Below are positions 49,568 through 59,973 of a stretch of 64,000 bases of DNA, piece after piece. A program made the position numbers and the translations under genes. Position 1 is the stretch's first letter. Each line of letters opens with the position of its first letter. The notes below the pieces were generated by a model. The model worked only from the letters and a program-made list of their open reading frames with translations, did no database searches and was not told where the DNA came from. The DNA comes from Hyaloraphidium curvatum (taxonomy: Eukaryota; Monoblepharomycota; Hyaloraphidiomycetes; Hyaloraphidiales; Hyaloraphidiaceae), in NCBI GenBank assembly GCA_025558095.1, contig JAIVFI010000041.1, positions 1 to 64,000 on the forward strand, read 5' to 3'.

Positions 49568-51149
49568 TCACGACCTGAATCCCCCGCACACGTTGTCCGC
49601 CGTCACGTAGACCCCCAGCCCCCTCAGGATCCCAAACAGCCCCACGCCGACCGTCAGCACCGTCGCCGCCACGGTCCTCACCACGCCCATGGTCACCGGC
49701 ACCCCCGCGAACGTCGCCTTGAGCCTCTCTGCGCCGTCGAGCGCGGAACCGAGCTCGCGCTCCCGGTCCAGCAGCTCGTCGCGGAGCGCCGGGGAGCGCG
49801 GGCCGAGGCGGAGGAGGAGGCTGCGGACGTGCGAGCGCGCGGCAAAATGCAGGGAGGAGATCGAGTCCACGTGGGCGTTGGCACGGGCAACGTGGACGAG
49901 GTCGATTAGGGCGAGGAGGATGAAGCAGAGGAGGGGGAGGAAGGTGTAGGCGGGGAGGCAGCCGCTTCCGGCGATGTAGATCAGGGAGGTGACGACCTCG
50001 ATGAAGACGGCGATCAGGGAGGTGTTCCGGGCGGTGAGGTACGTGGTGAAGCGGAGGCGGAGGACGGGGGCAAGTGCGCGGAGAAGGGTGGGGTGCAGGT
50101 CGTCCGCAGGGCCGACGAGCTCAGGGTCGGCCGCGGGGTGTCTCTCTGGGAGAAGACCATGTCCACGGCCGCGTCGAGCCGGTCGACCAGTGTTGCCAAG
50201 GCGAGGGAAAAGGCGCGGTGCTGCAGGCGCGCCTCTATGGCGATCAGGGCCAGGCTGGGAGTGAGTCGGGCGTAGATGGGCGCCAGGAAATTGAACGAGA
50301 CGGCAGACAGGAGGAAAAAGGCGGCGACGGACGCACTCCAAGCGGTATGCCACGTGTATCCAGCGAGCGTGACGAATGCCGTGTAGCCCGTGAGGAAGTT
50401 GTAGCTGGCAATGCAAAATAGCCCCCAAAAGACCGCCGTCAGGACGGTGAGGGAGGCCGCTCGCGCCGGCTCGCGCCCGAGGCAACCTTGACGGATGCAG
50501 GGGCATTGTGGGTCGCGCGGGTCGTGCGCCAGGAGCGGCCCATCTGGGTTGCTGGCCGACGCGAGCTGCAGCCAGCGAGCTTTCTGAGCGAGCTCGGAGG
50601 CATCCAAGACCGCGGGATCCCCCCCGACATCCTCTTGTCCATCCTCAGTCGCGTTCTTTGTCGACTGGCTGCCGGCCACGCCTTCTGCGGCGTCTTTGCC
50701 CTCGGCCCCGTTCCCAACGTACTTCGCAGTTTGCCGCCGCGACAGCAGCCCCGTGTACGCCACCGACCCCCACCACGCCAGCGTCTGGAAGGCGTAGGCG
50801 ACGGTGGCAACGGCGAGGTCCCTCCCCGTGAACGAGATCGGCCCCGCAGCGCTGGCGGCGAATGGGATCGCGACCACCGGAATCTGGGCGAAAGTCTTCA
50901 CGAAGTAGTGAATCTCCGCCACGCGTGCGTGGCGCCGACAAAGAGGCGGACTTGTTCGACGCGCCGCAGCGCCTGAGACGGCGCCGAAGAGAGCAGCGAC
51001 AGCAGGCGGGCCGCGGTGAGGGGATCCGCGCGGCGCGCCTTCTCCGCCGGGTCGGGCGGCGGGCGAGCCGACGCCCACGGCAGCGGCGGTTCCACAGGTG
51101 GGCGGGCAGGCAGCAAGGCAAGCCATTCGAGCTCCGAAAGGGCGGCCAT
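49568..51149 (-). pseudogene. multi-pass membrane protein family, copy 2, frameshifted
   Basis: Three frames must be joined to read the whole protein: from Met at 51149 (MAALSELEWLALLPARPP) to about 50930, then IHYFVKTFAQIPVVAIPFAA to about 50130, then DLHPTLLRALAPVLRLRF to the stop at 49568. Each join is a one- or two-base shift without a plausible intron. Homology to the gene at 37653-39236 is clear: HDPRDPQCPC motif, LIDLVHVARANAHVDSISSL helix, and the C-terminal GVVRTVAATVLTVGVGLFGI, then TADNVC. Either a recently inactivated copy or sequencing errors. Confidence 0.6.
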
Positions 51150-51179
51150 GAGGCAGCGGGGAACGGCTCCCGAGGACGA

Positions 51180-52201
51180 TTGCCTCCCCGACCCAGCCAT
51201 CCTTCTACAGAAACAAGTTCCTGCTTCCGCTCCTCGCAGAGACGCTTTGGCTGGATGTGATGGACGCGCGGAAATGGAACCCGCTGCAGGGTTTCTTCGC
51301 CCGGTTTTTCGCAGACGACAAGGTACCCTTCGTCAAACGTCTCATTGTGAACTACCGCGACACCCACACGGACTTGGGCAGCGTCTCGGACCTGATCCCT
51401 GCCCTTCCAATACTGGAAGAATGCCCCCTGGCCCTGCGGCCGCGGGTGCCGGCGGACCGCTCCCGCCCCCGGATGGCTTCCTGGATCGACGGGCTACAGC
51501 ACCTCGGCCCGCTGTCGTCCTCCACGCTGCGGTGCCTCACCTAGGAGGTAGCCAGCGGTCGCCCGTTACCCGGCGCCTTCGCCCTGCATCTCCCGAACCT
51601 GGAGGCTTTCTCGGGCGACGGCTTCCCCGACCCGCAGTTGCTCGCTGCCCTACGCGCCGGATGCCCACGGCTGGGGCGCGTCCGCATCGCTTCCTTGCGC
51701 TCCCGCCCGAGCAAGCCGGACGTCTTTGAGGGCGATGACGCCCGCTGGTTGCTCGAGAGGATCCGCGACGTGGCTTCGGAGGGCGCGGATGCGTTGGCGA
51801 ACCTCCTCCGGTATCCGATGGCCAACCCCGAGCGCGTGGAACTGGCGTGCGCGGCCTCGGACGGGCTCTTGGACCTTCTGGTGCCCAAGCAGTCCCTCCA
51901 GACGATCGTACTGGGCTCGGCGAGCTCGCGCCTCTTCCTCCGCCCGCTTCCTCTTTCCCTGAGCTTCATCAAAATCACGGGGTCGCTGAAGTTGCACCTC
52001 CAGACTGGCGAGGAACGGGAGGCCGCGTTTGTTACCCTGCGCGGCCTCGCCCGCCTGAAGGCATTGCTGGTCGCCCGCCTGGACAGGGACAACCGCTGGG
52101 ATTGGGATGGGGGCGCCGAGTTCCGGATGTGGGAAGGGCTGCAGCTGCCTGGGGTGTTTGTGCGGACCGATTACCGTGATTCGCGGCCGGTTTTGGACTA
52201 G
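51180..52201 (+). pseudogene. F-box/LRR-like gene with in-frame stop
   Basis: The readable frame starts without a good ATG around 51190 (FYRNKFLLPLLAETLWLDVM), continues through PFVKRLIVNYRDTHTDLGSV and SSTLRCLT, hits TAG at 51542-51544, and resumes in the same frame as PGAFALHLPNLEAFSGDGFP. It ends at RDSRPVLD and the stop at 52199-52201. Leucine-rich-like strands (GCPRLGRVRIASL, QSLQTIVLGSAS, LARLKALLVARLD) recall the F-box/LRR proteins elsewhere in the window. The F-box itself is missing; the 5' end abuts the decayed membrane-protein copy, so it looks 5' truncated. Confidence 0.5.
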
Positions 52202-52285
52202 TCATGACGACAGTTCACGACGACAAGAGCGGGCGTGCTGCGGACGTGCTCGAAAACAATCTCTGTTGGAAACGCCGGCCACGAA

Positions 52286-53446
52286 TCAGAACAGGCAGTA
52301 ATCCTCCAGCACCATGCAGAAATCCCCCAGCATCCCGTCGTCCTCCCCGTCCCCGTCCCCCTCCGAACCCTCGGACCGGCCGCTTGCCTGCGCATCCGCA
52401 TTCTCCGCGTCAAGCGCTGACAGTAGCGAGGCGATGGGGACCAGCGCGAACCCGTGCTCTGCGGCGACCATCCTGGCCTCCTCGAGGGTCATGCTGTACT
52501 GCGGGGAAGGGGGCGAAGGAGGCTGTGGATGAGCGGATGGCTCAGCGTGTGCAGGGTAGCGGGCTCCGATAAGGCCCACCATGACGGCCGGAGCAGTGGC
52601 GTCGAGCCCGTCGAAGGCCAGGTCGATCGCGTCCGAGAGGGCCCGATCGGCGGACGGCGGGGAGCCTTGGATTGCCGGGGGGAGCAGCTCGATCCCGCAG
52701 CTGAGCGCCAGCTCGCGGAACTCCTCGTCCGAGACGAAATGGGCGGAAGCGGGCAGGGGAGGCAGGTCGATCTCGGGCTTTGCTCGGTCAGCGAAAGTCG
52801 GGCGATCGGAGCCGTTTCGACCTACCTCGGCTTCGGGAAGCAGCACAGCATCCGGAGTCGACCGGTTCGGTCCGTCGGGAACAGCAGGCAGCTCGGGGAA
52901 CGAAGGAACGGAAGAGACAGGGGTGGGCAGGCCGGCAGCGTCGAACGACCCGTGCGGGGCGGAGAAGGCCGGGGAGGGAGAAGGGGAAGGGAGGGTGCCT
53001 CTGGCGGCGCCGAACGCGCTCGCAGGTATCGACACCGTCAGGTGGGCTCGCGCGGGGGGTGCGGAGTGGCTGCGCCCGGCTGGGGCGAGCGAGACCGTGG
53101 TCGGGAAGCCGAGGGAGCCCGGTCCGTCCGTGAGAGGTAATCCGGTCGGCTGACCGCGCATCGGAGACAACGCGCCGGCCCTCGCGGCGGCCGCGACCGC
53201 CTTGGTCGTCTTCGCCGGACGCCCCAAACCGGCCTTCTTGACCCCGCCCGCCTCGGTCCTGCCGCCCTTCTTGATCTGCTTCCGCGAGGCCCCACCACCC
53301 GGAGCGTCGGGTGAAGATGACTCCAGGGTGGGCTTCGGGTCGTCGCGCTTGGGCCTGGGGAAGGCGCTGCGCAGGACCATCTGCTTGGGCTCGAAGGGGA
53401 CGGCCGCGGCGGGGCGGGGAGCACCTGGTCCAATCGGCGCCGTCAT
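52286..53446 (-). CDS. disordered Pro/Ser/Ala-rich protein
   Basis: Single exon, about 386 residues from Met at 53446 (MTAPIGPGAPRPAA). Low-complexity and basic in the N-terminal third, with an AT-hook-like KKAGLGRPAKTTK. Acidic helical C terminus (SDEEFRELALSCGIELLPP; MTLEEARMVAAEHGFALVPI; then SEGDGDGEDD). A basic DNA-binding-like half plus an acidic half suggests a nuclear regulator, but no family was recognised. The upstream 650 nt of open frame lack coding character. Confidence 0.45.
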   Translation of the reverse strand: MTAPIGPGAPRPAAAVPFEPKQMVLRSAFPRPKRDDPKPTLESSSPDAPGGGASRKQIKKGGRTEAGGVKKAGLGRPAKTTKAVAAAARAGALSPMRGQPTGLPLTDGPGSLGFPTTVSLAPAGRSHSAPPARAHLTVSIPASAFGAARGTLPSPSPSPAFSAPHGSFDAAGLPTPVSSVPSFPELPAVPDGPNRSTPDAVLLPEAEVGRNGSDRPTFADRAKPEIDLPPLPASAHFVSDEEFRELALSCGIELLPPAIQGSPPSADRALSDAIDLAFDGLDATAPAVMVGLIGARYPAHAEPSAHPQPPSPPSPQYSMTLEEARMVAAEHGFALVPIASLLSALDAENADAQASGRSEGSEGDGDGEDDGMLGDFCMVLEDYCLF

Positions 53447-54808
53447 CGTGACTTCCTGATGCAGCATATAGTCAGTTCTGGACAGCCGTAAGGCGGCCGG
53501 GAGCCGAACCGAAAAGTCCCGATGGGTGCGAACCCGGGCACCCCGCGGGGTTGCGAAGAGCGGCGCAAAGAGGCCAAAGGGAAGGCCCGCGCGCAGAACG
53601 CCGAAAAGATCAAGCCTCAAAAGGCACGTAGCGCGGGCGCTGCGGCCCGGAAACCCGGTGCGAAGGGCTGCGAATACGCTGCGTGTGAAAAATCGCCGAC
53701 GGCCGCGACCGCAGTCCCGTGCCGACCAGCGGCGTCCGAACCCACCGGCGACGCTCGAAATCGGTGCGACGAAGGCGCGGCGAGGGGCGGGGCGGGGGCG
53801 CACGGGGCCGTGGTTGCGTGATTCGGGAGGGGAGTGCGAGGTGTTTGTGGAGGCCGTCCTCCAACCGCGAGAGCCTGAGCGGGCCCCGCACAAGATCCAC
53901 ACAGGCCATAGATATGCGCCGGCATTGCCGCCATGGGCACCGCGTCTTTGTGAGAGCGGTCGTTGAGTTGCGCAGAGCGATGACTGTGCGCGCCTACCCG
54001 ACACAGCCCGACCGCGAGTCACCGTCGCTCCCGGAGTTCCAAGTTGACGCGAAGGAATGGTCATTGGATAATCCTCCGCCGTCCAGGGAAGCATCGCGGC
54101 CTTTCGAGGCGCGAAGTTCTCGCTGCCGGCCTCCCCATCTCATCGTCTTCGGCAGCACGCACTGCTGCCTCCCCGGACGGCACCGCGTCCTGCCCATGTC
54201 CGTTGGCCGCGCCGAGCACGTCAGACCGGACATGGTCCGCGCGGGTTGTAGGACCGCGACGGCGTGACGGCGTGTTCCGATAAGCAACGGCGGCAACAGG
54301 GAGTGCTTTGCCACCAGGCGACATCGAATCGGCCGTGCGGGGTGGACCCAGTCCAGCGCGGCAACACCCTGGCTCGATCGATCCGTGCATCCAAGTACTG
54401 CTCCGGTGATGCCGCCGACCGGTGGCCGCAGCGTCAGCATTCGCCGCTGACGGGTCCTCGGAACGGTCGGACGTGCGTTTCGAAGGGTCTGGACCGCGGG
54501 CCCGGAACCCGAAGGTGCAATGGCACTTTTCCGCGAACGTTCGCACGTTCTATCTTTCTCGGAGCGCCCGGTTATATTCCCCGATTCCTGCCGACGGCTC
54601 CCGCGCCGTACGCTCGCCGGACCCAGCCGACCGCCGCCGGCAGAGCGCTCTTCCCGCGCCGCCCGCCGCCGCACGTCGCCAACGCGGACTGCCTGAAACC
54701 ACAGTAGCACGCTCTCCCCGAACCGCCGCGGTCAGTTCTCCGCTGCCTGGCCGGGTTCATTCGTCCCTCGGCCTGACTGTTCCATCGCGGGCTCCGCAGC
54801 AGCCCGGA
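53447..54808. other. long intergenic region, divergent promoters
   Basis: About 1.36 kb between the minus-strand disordered protein and the PQ-loop gene. Several overlapping open frames exist, as expected at high GC, but none has a convincing start, splice pattern or recognisable domain. A TTATATT element lies near 54571, about 240 bp upstream of the PQ-loop ATG. Confidence 0.35.
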
Positions 54809-55609
54809 ATGTCGGCCCGCCACGTCGCCGGCGAGGTCTTTGCCGCGCTCTGCACCATCTGCTGGGCGCTGGTCCCCGCGCCCCAGGTCTGGAAGAACTG
54901 GAGGGAAAAGACCACGGAAGGACTGTCCCCCTTCCTGCCCCTCATCTGGATCTTTACCCTCACCCTCATCGCCGCATACGCCATCGTTGAGGGGCTTTCG
55001 GGCGGCCTCATCGCCCAGCCCTTCATAACCAACTTCATGTTCGCCATCGTCATCTGGCAAATCCTGTACTACGACCCCAAGAACAACCGGGACTGGCGGA
55101 AGCCTTCGCTCTACACCTTGTTGCTCGTGGTCGTCTTCGCCGGCACCCTGGTCGGGCTCATCTTCGGCCTGCGCGCAGCCGAGGCGGCCGGCGTGAATTT
55201 GGATTGGTTCGCATACCTCACCACTGTCTTTGGAATCGCCGGCGTTATCCCCCAGTACTACGAGGTCTGGAAGTTCCAGCGCGTGATCGGGCTCTCCCTG
55301 GGGCTCTGCATCCTGGACTCGTGCGGGGCGATCTTCGGCGCCACGAGCGTCGCGCTCTCGACGGATCCGCTTAACGTGGCCGGGTTCGTGGTCTACATCG
55401 TCTACGCGCCTTTCACCGGCACCCTGATACCCCTGCACTACATCTTGGAGGCGAGGTGGCGGCGGCTTCACCCGGAAGGGGATGTCCAGCGGGTCACGGA
55501 CATCGAGGTGATTGCGGAGGTGCCGGAGATGAAGGAGGAGGCGGACAAGGAGACCAGGGAGGGGGGGAGCTCCAATAGCGTCGCGGAATCGGATGCCCGT
55601 GCGGTTTAG
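54809..55609 (+). CDS. PQ-loop repeat membrane protein
   Basis: Single exon, 266 residues from the ATG at 54809. Seven hydrophobic helices with two PQ-loop motifs: LVPAPQVWKNWREKTTEGLS in the first half and GVIPQYYEVWKFQRVIGLSL in the second. This is the two-triple-helix-bundle architecture of the PQ-loop/MtN3 clan (cystinosin, PQLC2, Ypq1-3, SWEET). Fungal members sit in vacuolar or plasma membranes and transport basic amino acids, cystine or sugars. The C-terminal 60 residues are charged and cytosolic, with an acidic Glu-rich stretch. No introns. Confidence 0.8.
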   Translation: MSARHVAGEVFAALCTICWALVPAPQVWKNWREKTTEGLSPFLPLIWIFTLTLIAAYAIVEGLSGGLIAQPFITNFMFAIVIWQILYYDPKNNRDWRKPSLYTLLLVVVFAGTLVGLIFGLRAAEAAGVNLDWFAYLTTVFGIAGVIPQYYEVWKFQRVIGLSLGLCILDSCGAIFGATSVALSTDPLNVAGFVVYIVYAPFTGTLIPLHYILEARWRRLHPEGDVQRVTDIEVIAEVPEMKEEADKETREGGSSNSVAESDARAV

Positions 55610-55754
55610 GGCGAATCCGCCGATGTCGTGTAGGCTTGCAACATACCTTGAGCTCTCTTTTTTGTTTGTTTCCGTTGTCCTTTAGCGATTAACAACGCCT
55701 CGGGCGGCTCCCCCGGGACACGAGTCCCGCATTCAACGAATCCCGCAAAACACG

Positions 55755-58403
55755 ATGGCCCCTCCTCTAAACGTGGTCATCGGACTTGTCAAGAGTGCGG
55801 CGGGCCCTCTATCGCAGCCCTCGAGGCGCGAGGAGGTCCCGCAGCGCGAGACCCCGGCGGCGGCGACTCGCCCCATCCGACCGCTACGGAAGCGCCGCTC
55901 TCCGGGCCTCGCGTCTCTCCCCGGCGAAATCATCGTGCGCATCGCGACCTTCTTCGGGCCCCGTGTCGGCCGCTTTCGCCCGCGTTCGACGCCCCGCGAG
56001 CTCTTTGCCACGTGCCGCGCCCTCCGCGCAATCGGCAGGCAGCCCTCGGCGCGCGCCTCCTTCCTCCTCGCGAACTTCGGGCTGCGGGAAATCGGCGACG
56101 GCATCGGGCACTTTCTCCGCTTGGTGACTGTGCCGGTGCTCGAGGCCGTGCTGCGGAGGTGCACCGGTGACAGGGCGATCCCGAGGTGCGGCTCACGTCC
56201 GCCACACGCCGCTCGGTTCTCATTTGCCTTCCATGGATTAAGGTTCCAGCTCCAGCGCTTGCAGAGGCGGCTTGCGGTGGCGTCGCGGGGCGATTTGCTG
56301 CCGCCGCTGCTCGCGTACCACGAAACCGTCTACCCGTCGCTCCCGCGTGGCACAAGGAAATCGAAAGATCTCCCGTACGGGGACATTGGCGCCGCCGTGA
56401 CGGACGACGAGCTGTTTCAGATCATCGTGCTTTCGAATGCCGTGCCGCAGGGCTGCGAATCGCTGATCGCCGAGGGCGAAGCTGGAGGATGGGCCGTCGG
56501 CGGGGTGAGAATGGCGAATCGGACCACACGATTACGGAGAAACTAACTGGCAACTACGGCCCTCAGGATCCAGTGCTGACGGTGCTCCTGACGCTTCAGA
56601 AGAAGTACCGCCTCCCCGCCGACCATACGATTGCCGCGCCGTCGACGCTGTCCCGCTCTCTTTCCGAGACTGTTGTCACTTCACAAGCGGCGCTGACGAT
56701 GCTGCCTGCCCCCCGTACCGACTGGCCCGCCCGCCGCCCTGCAATCGACCCCGTCAGGGATTCGTATGTGCCCGGGACCAGCGCCGGCCACGCTCTGCTC
56801 GTCTCGTTCGCGGACAAGGGGTCGCTCCGAGGCGTCAAGCTGCTGGTCGCACTCGGTGTCAAGATCGGCTTCCCGCAGACCTGGCTCTTCGATGTGCTCG
56901 ACGCAGCGGGGTTCCGATCTGACGGACCGGCCGCGCGCGCGCCGCAGGGCCACGTGCAGACGACGAACGCGCAGCAAGCCGTCAGCTACGTGCTTGGCTC
57001 TCCTTCCGGAGCCTCCATGCGCGGCCCGACATCCCCGGCTTCGACGCAAGGGATCGTGCGGGCCCTGTGCGACAGGTTCGGTGTGCTCTTCCCCTACCCG
57101 TCCGATAGGACCCTCGACCCGGTGGACGCGGCGGTCAATGCGAAATCACCCGACGTACTGCGCGCGGTGCTCGAAGCGGTGGATCCTGGGTTCTGGAAGG
57201 CTGGGGAGGGCTACTCCAGTATCAAGCTCCTCATGGAGGTTGGTGGCTCCGTTCGAAGCGCACGCTGACGCTGCTTGACGCCTCACAACCTAGGCAACGA
57301 AGCTTGATCCGGTATGTCACGACATCTTGCGATCTTTCGGCGCTCTCAACGGATGTTCCGTACGTGTTTTGGCAGTCGCTTGGAGAGCACTGTCTCTGAC
57401 CAATCCATCACCCGCAGACCGTGCAGCTCATGAGGGCCGTCATGGACGGCAATCAGGTCCTAACTCGAGAACTTTTGGTCGGCGGAGAGAGACTCTCCAC
57501 TGCACAGCTCGTACGTTCCGCTCGCGTATTCCATCGCTTCACCTTCCGCTCACTTTGCGAGAAGGAGATCGTCCTCAAGACTCCCGGCATCAGCAACCAA
57601 ACCCTCTCGGTGCTGCTTCAGAGCAGCGATCTGGGCCTGGACGGCGTCTGTGATCTCCTCAAGACGCTCGCCAACTCCACATTCCAGCTCCCTGGCCAGG
57701 TGCCGCACGCCGCAGCCTTCCTCCGCCACCACGGCGCTCAGCTCCGGACGCCCGAAGGGCGGCTCGCGCTCCTCGAGGTCTTCGAAGTCGGGTGCTCGGC
57801 GTGGAAAAGGGCAGTCCGACCTTACCTCGGGACCGTGGAGATGCTGGGACCGCGGAGCTTCGTTGCCGCCTGGGACATGTACGAGGCCGTTGTCGAGGAT
57901 GACGTGGAGGTAAGCCGCACACGATCGCCCGCGTGAAGCCGAGCTGAATCTGTCGTTGACAGACGATCCTGGAACTCAGCTCGAAGGGCGTGCGCCCGCC
58001 GGATCTCTCCGACATCTTTGAGGAAGAAGCCGTGGACGAGGACACCCTGATCGCCCTGCTCCGGCTTCCCGCCAGGGAGGCGCGGACCACGCCCGCCCGC
58101 TTGCTCGAGGACTGCGTCCGCCGCTCGTTCGGACGAGCGATCTCCCTGCTGCTCGAGCAAGGCACCGATGTCGACGAAGGCGTGCTGCAGGCGGCTATCG
58201 ACATGTTCGGAGCGGGCGGCCCCGGCCTAGCGACGTTCTCCAAGCTTCTTGATGTCGCTGCCGAGCAAGCCAACGGCGGCGTTGTCCCCAGGGAGTACTT
58301 GGCTGCCAGGGCGAAGAAGATCGGCGGGGAGTGGGCCGCTCGGTGGGCCGAGTACGAAGAGGAGGTGAAGCGCAAGTGGATGGAGCGGGTCTCAAACGCG
58401 TAG
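55755..58403 (+). CDS. F-box protein with ankyrin-like/helical repeats
   Basis: 784 residues in four exons: 55755-56504, 56567-57238, 57418-57909 and 57963-58403. All introns are phase 0 and the frame closes. F-box near residues 50-90: LASLPGEIIVRIATFFGP, then LFATCRALRAI. The rest is helical: LLPPLLAYHETVYPSLPRG, GVKLLVALGVKIGFPQTWLF, SPDVLRAVLEAVDPGFW, SFGRAISLLLEQGTDVDEGV. These have the alternating helix pairs of degenerate ankyrin repeats. F-box proteins recruit substrates to SCF ubiquitin ligases. Intact, unlike the two decayed relatives at 32275 and 51180. The third intron-flanked exon could alternatively start a separate ORF at 57421, but the phase-0 join reads well. Confidence 0.65.
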
Positions 58404-58479
58404 ACTCATGCTGGCAACAAAAGTGGTGTACTAGGCAGTTGTCTATTGATGATGGATGTTCTGCTCGTCTCTGCAGCGT

Positions 58480-59529
58480 TCAGTCGTTGACCTTGAAGAC
58501 CACTGATGGGACGTGGATCAGACGAGCCAGTCCGCTCAGCGCGCAGCACCCACCCTTGAGCACCGGCTTCCCCTCCGCGTCGACGCCCTTCTCGCAGAAC
58601 TCGTAGTACTTCTGGGCTTCCTCCATATTGACCACGTGGGTCGCCATGTCCCTGATCTTGGCCTTGCCGTCGATCATGAGCTGCAGCGCTGCCGGGTACT
58701 CCTCGCCCTCGGGGCCATAACCGAATGACCCATGGAACGAGATCTCCTTGAGCGCGTGGCGGAAGTAATCGTAATCTCCCTTGTGCGTTGCCATTCCGAC
58801 GTAAACCACGGTGCCCTGGGGCTTGACGACGTCGCAGGCGAAATCGACCGTGGCGGGGTGACCGGCAGCGTCGATGACCACGTCAATGGGCCCGTCGAAC
58901 TGCTCGGCGACCTTGGCGGCCAGAGCTGCCTGGTCCAATCCCTCCGCCAGCACCGTGGCGTCGGCACCGAACTGCTTCGCGTTGGAGAGCCGGCCGGCCT
59001 TGACGTCCGTCGAGACGAGCTTCTTGGGCCCCATGGCGCGGGCGCCGACGATGGTGAACAGCCCGACGGGGCCGGCGCCGATGATCAGCACGTTCTTGCC
59101 CGAGATGTCTCCCGCGCGCTTGACGGCGCGGAGGCCGACGGCAAAAGGCTCCACCATCGCGCCCTCCTCGAGCGAGACGTGCTCGGGGAGCTTGAGGCAG
59201 CGTTTGGCGGGGTGGATGTATTTCTCGCGGAGGAGGTCCATGTTGGCGAGGCCGTCCGGGAAGATGGCGACCTTGTCGCCGACCTTCAGGTCCGTGACGC
59301 CGGGGCCGAGCTTCCTGACGATCCCGCTGGCCTCATGGCCCATGGCCATTGGCAGGCCGCCCAGCATGTCCTGCGCCGCGCCGTAGTCGCGCCGGAAGAT
59401 GTGCACGTCGGAGCCGCAGATGCCGACCCGCGCCACGTCGAGCAGCACCTCGCCCTCCTCGGGCTCCCGGGGCTCCGGGACGTCGTCCACCTGCAGCCGC
59501 CGGGTCTCGTGGAGATAGAGCGCTTTCAT
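58480..59529 (-). CDS. zinc-type medium-chain dehydrogenase (polyol dehydrogenase-like)
   Basis: Single exon, 349 residues from Met 59529. Medium-chain dehydrogenase: VGICGSDVHIFRRDYG (catalytic Cys), MGHEASGIV (His/Glu), GDKVAIFPDGL, MVEPFAVGLRAVKRAG (second Glu), Rossmann LIIGAGPVGLFTIVGARAMG, DVVIDAAGHPATV, and PQGTVVYVGMATHKG. This matches sorbitol/xylitol dehydrogenases, which oxidise polyols to ketoses with NAD+. The lobe that normally holds four cysteines for the structural zinc is missing: after GDKVAIFP the chain goes directly to DGLANMDLLREKYIHPAKRC. The substrate is therefore uncertain. Good start context and clear 5' intergenic space. Confidence 0.8.
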   Translation of the reverse strand: MKALYLHETRRLQVDDVPEPREPEEGEVLLDVARVGICGSDVHIFRRDYGAAQDMLGGLPMAMGHEASGIVRKLGPGVTDLKVGDKVAIFPDGLANMDLLREKYIHPAKRCLKLPEHVSLEEGAMVEPFAVGLRAVKRAGDISGKNVLIIGAGPVGLFTIVGARAMGPKKLVSTDVKAGRLSNAKQFGADATVLAEGLDQAALAAKVAEQFDGPIDVVIDAAGHPATVDFACDVVKPQGTVVYVGMATHKGDYDYFRHALKEISFHGSFGYGPEGEEYPAALQLMIDGKAKIRDMATHVVNMEEAQKYYEFCEKGVDAEGKPVLKGGCCALSGLARLIHVPSVVFKVND

Positions 59530-59973
59530 GGCTGGCACTGGTGCGGAGGTGTTTGGCGTCGGGTGGTGTGGCGGGGGACGTTCGGCGTTGGGTGGGAGCG
59601 GCGACCGGGTCCTCTTGCCTCCACTCGCCACCCACACCCACTCAAGGTCCGGTGGATCGAGGAAGCACGAATCCGCGGGCCGAGTTGAGCCTAAGTGCCT
59701 TTCACATTGATTGCAATGCCGCTCCCGACTCGGATGCACGGATTCGCGCTTGATGACCCACCCCAGCAACTGTCTCCCACTTTGTACAGCACGCGCACGC
59801 TCAATTCAATCCGGTGACGACCTTTCGAGCAAGAGCACGTACACCATCCGAACATTAGTACATGACCCTCTGTTTGGGGCTGCAGATTCTATCCGACGTC
59901 GCACTTCCGGAAGGGTCCTTCTCCGTGGATTTCCGTCACCAGACCCAGACGATCCCCACCAGAGTCCTCAGCG
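59530..59973. other. intergenic, divergent promoters
   Basis: About 440 bp between head-to-head genes (dehydrogenase minus, hydrolase plus). The middle (59690-59900) is less GC-rich. No exon or defined site is supported. Confidence 0.35.

Noticed and set aside
52454-53140. Plus-strand frame overlapping the disordered protein
   Set aside because: Gly/Arg-rich shadow with no supporting features.
53994-54710. Possible minus-strand gene (238 codons)
   Set aside because: No domain or splice logic and composition like other chance frames; left as intergenic.
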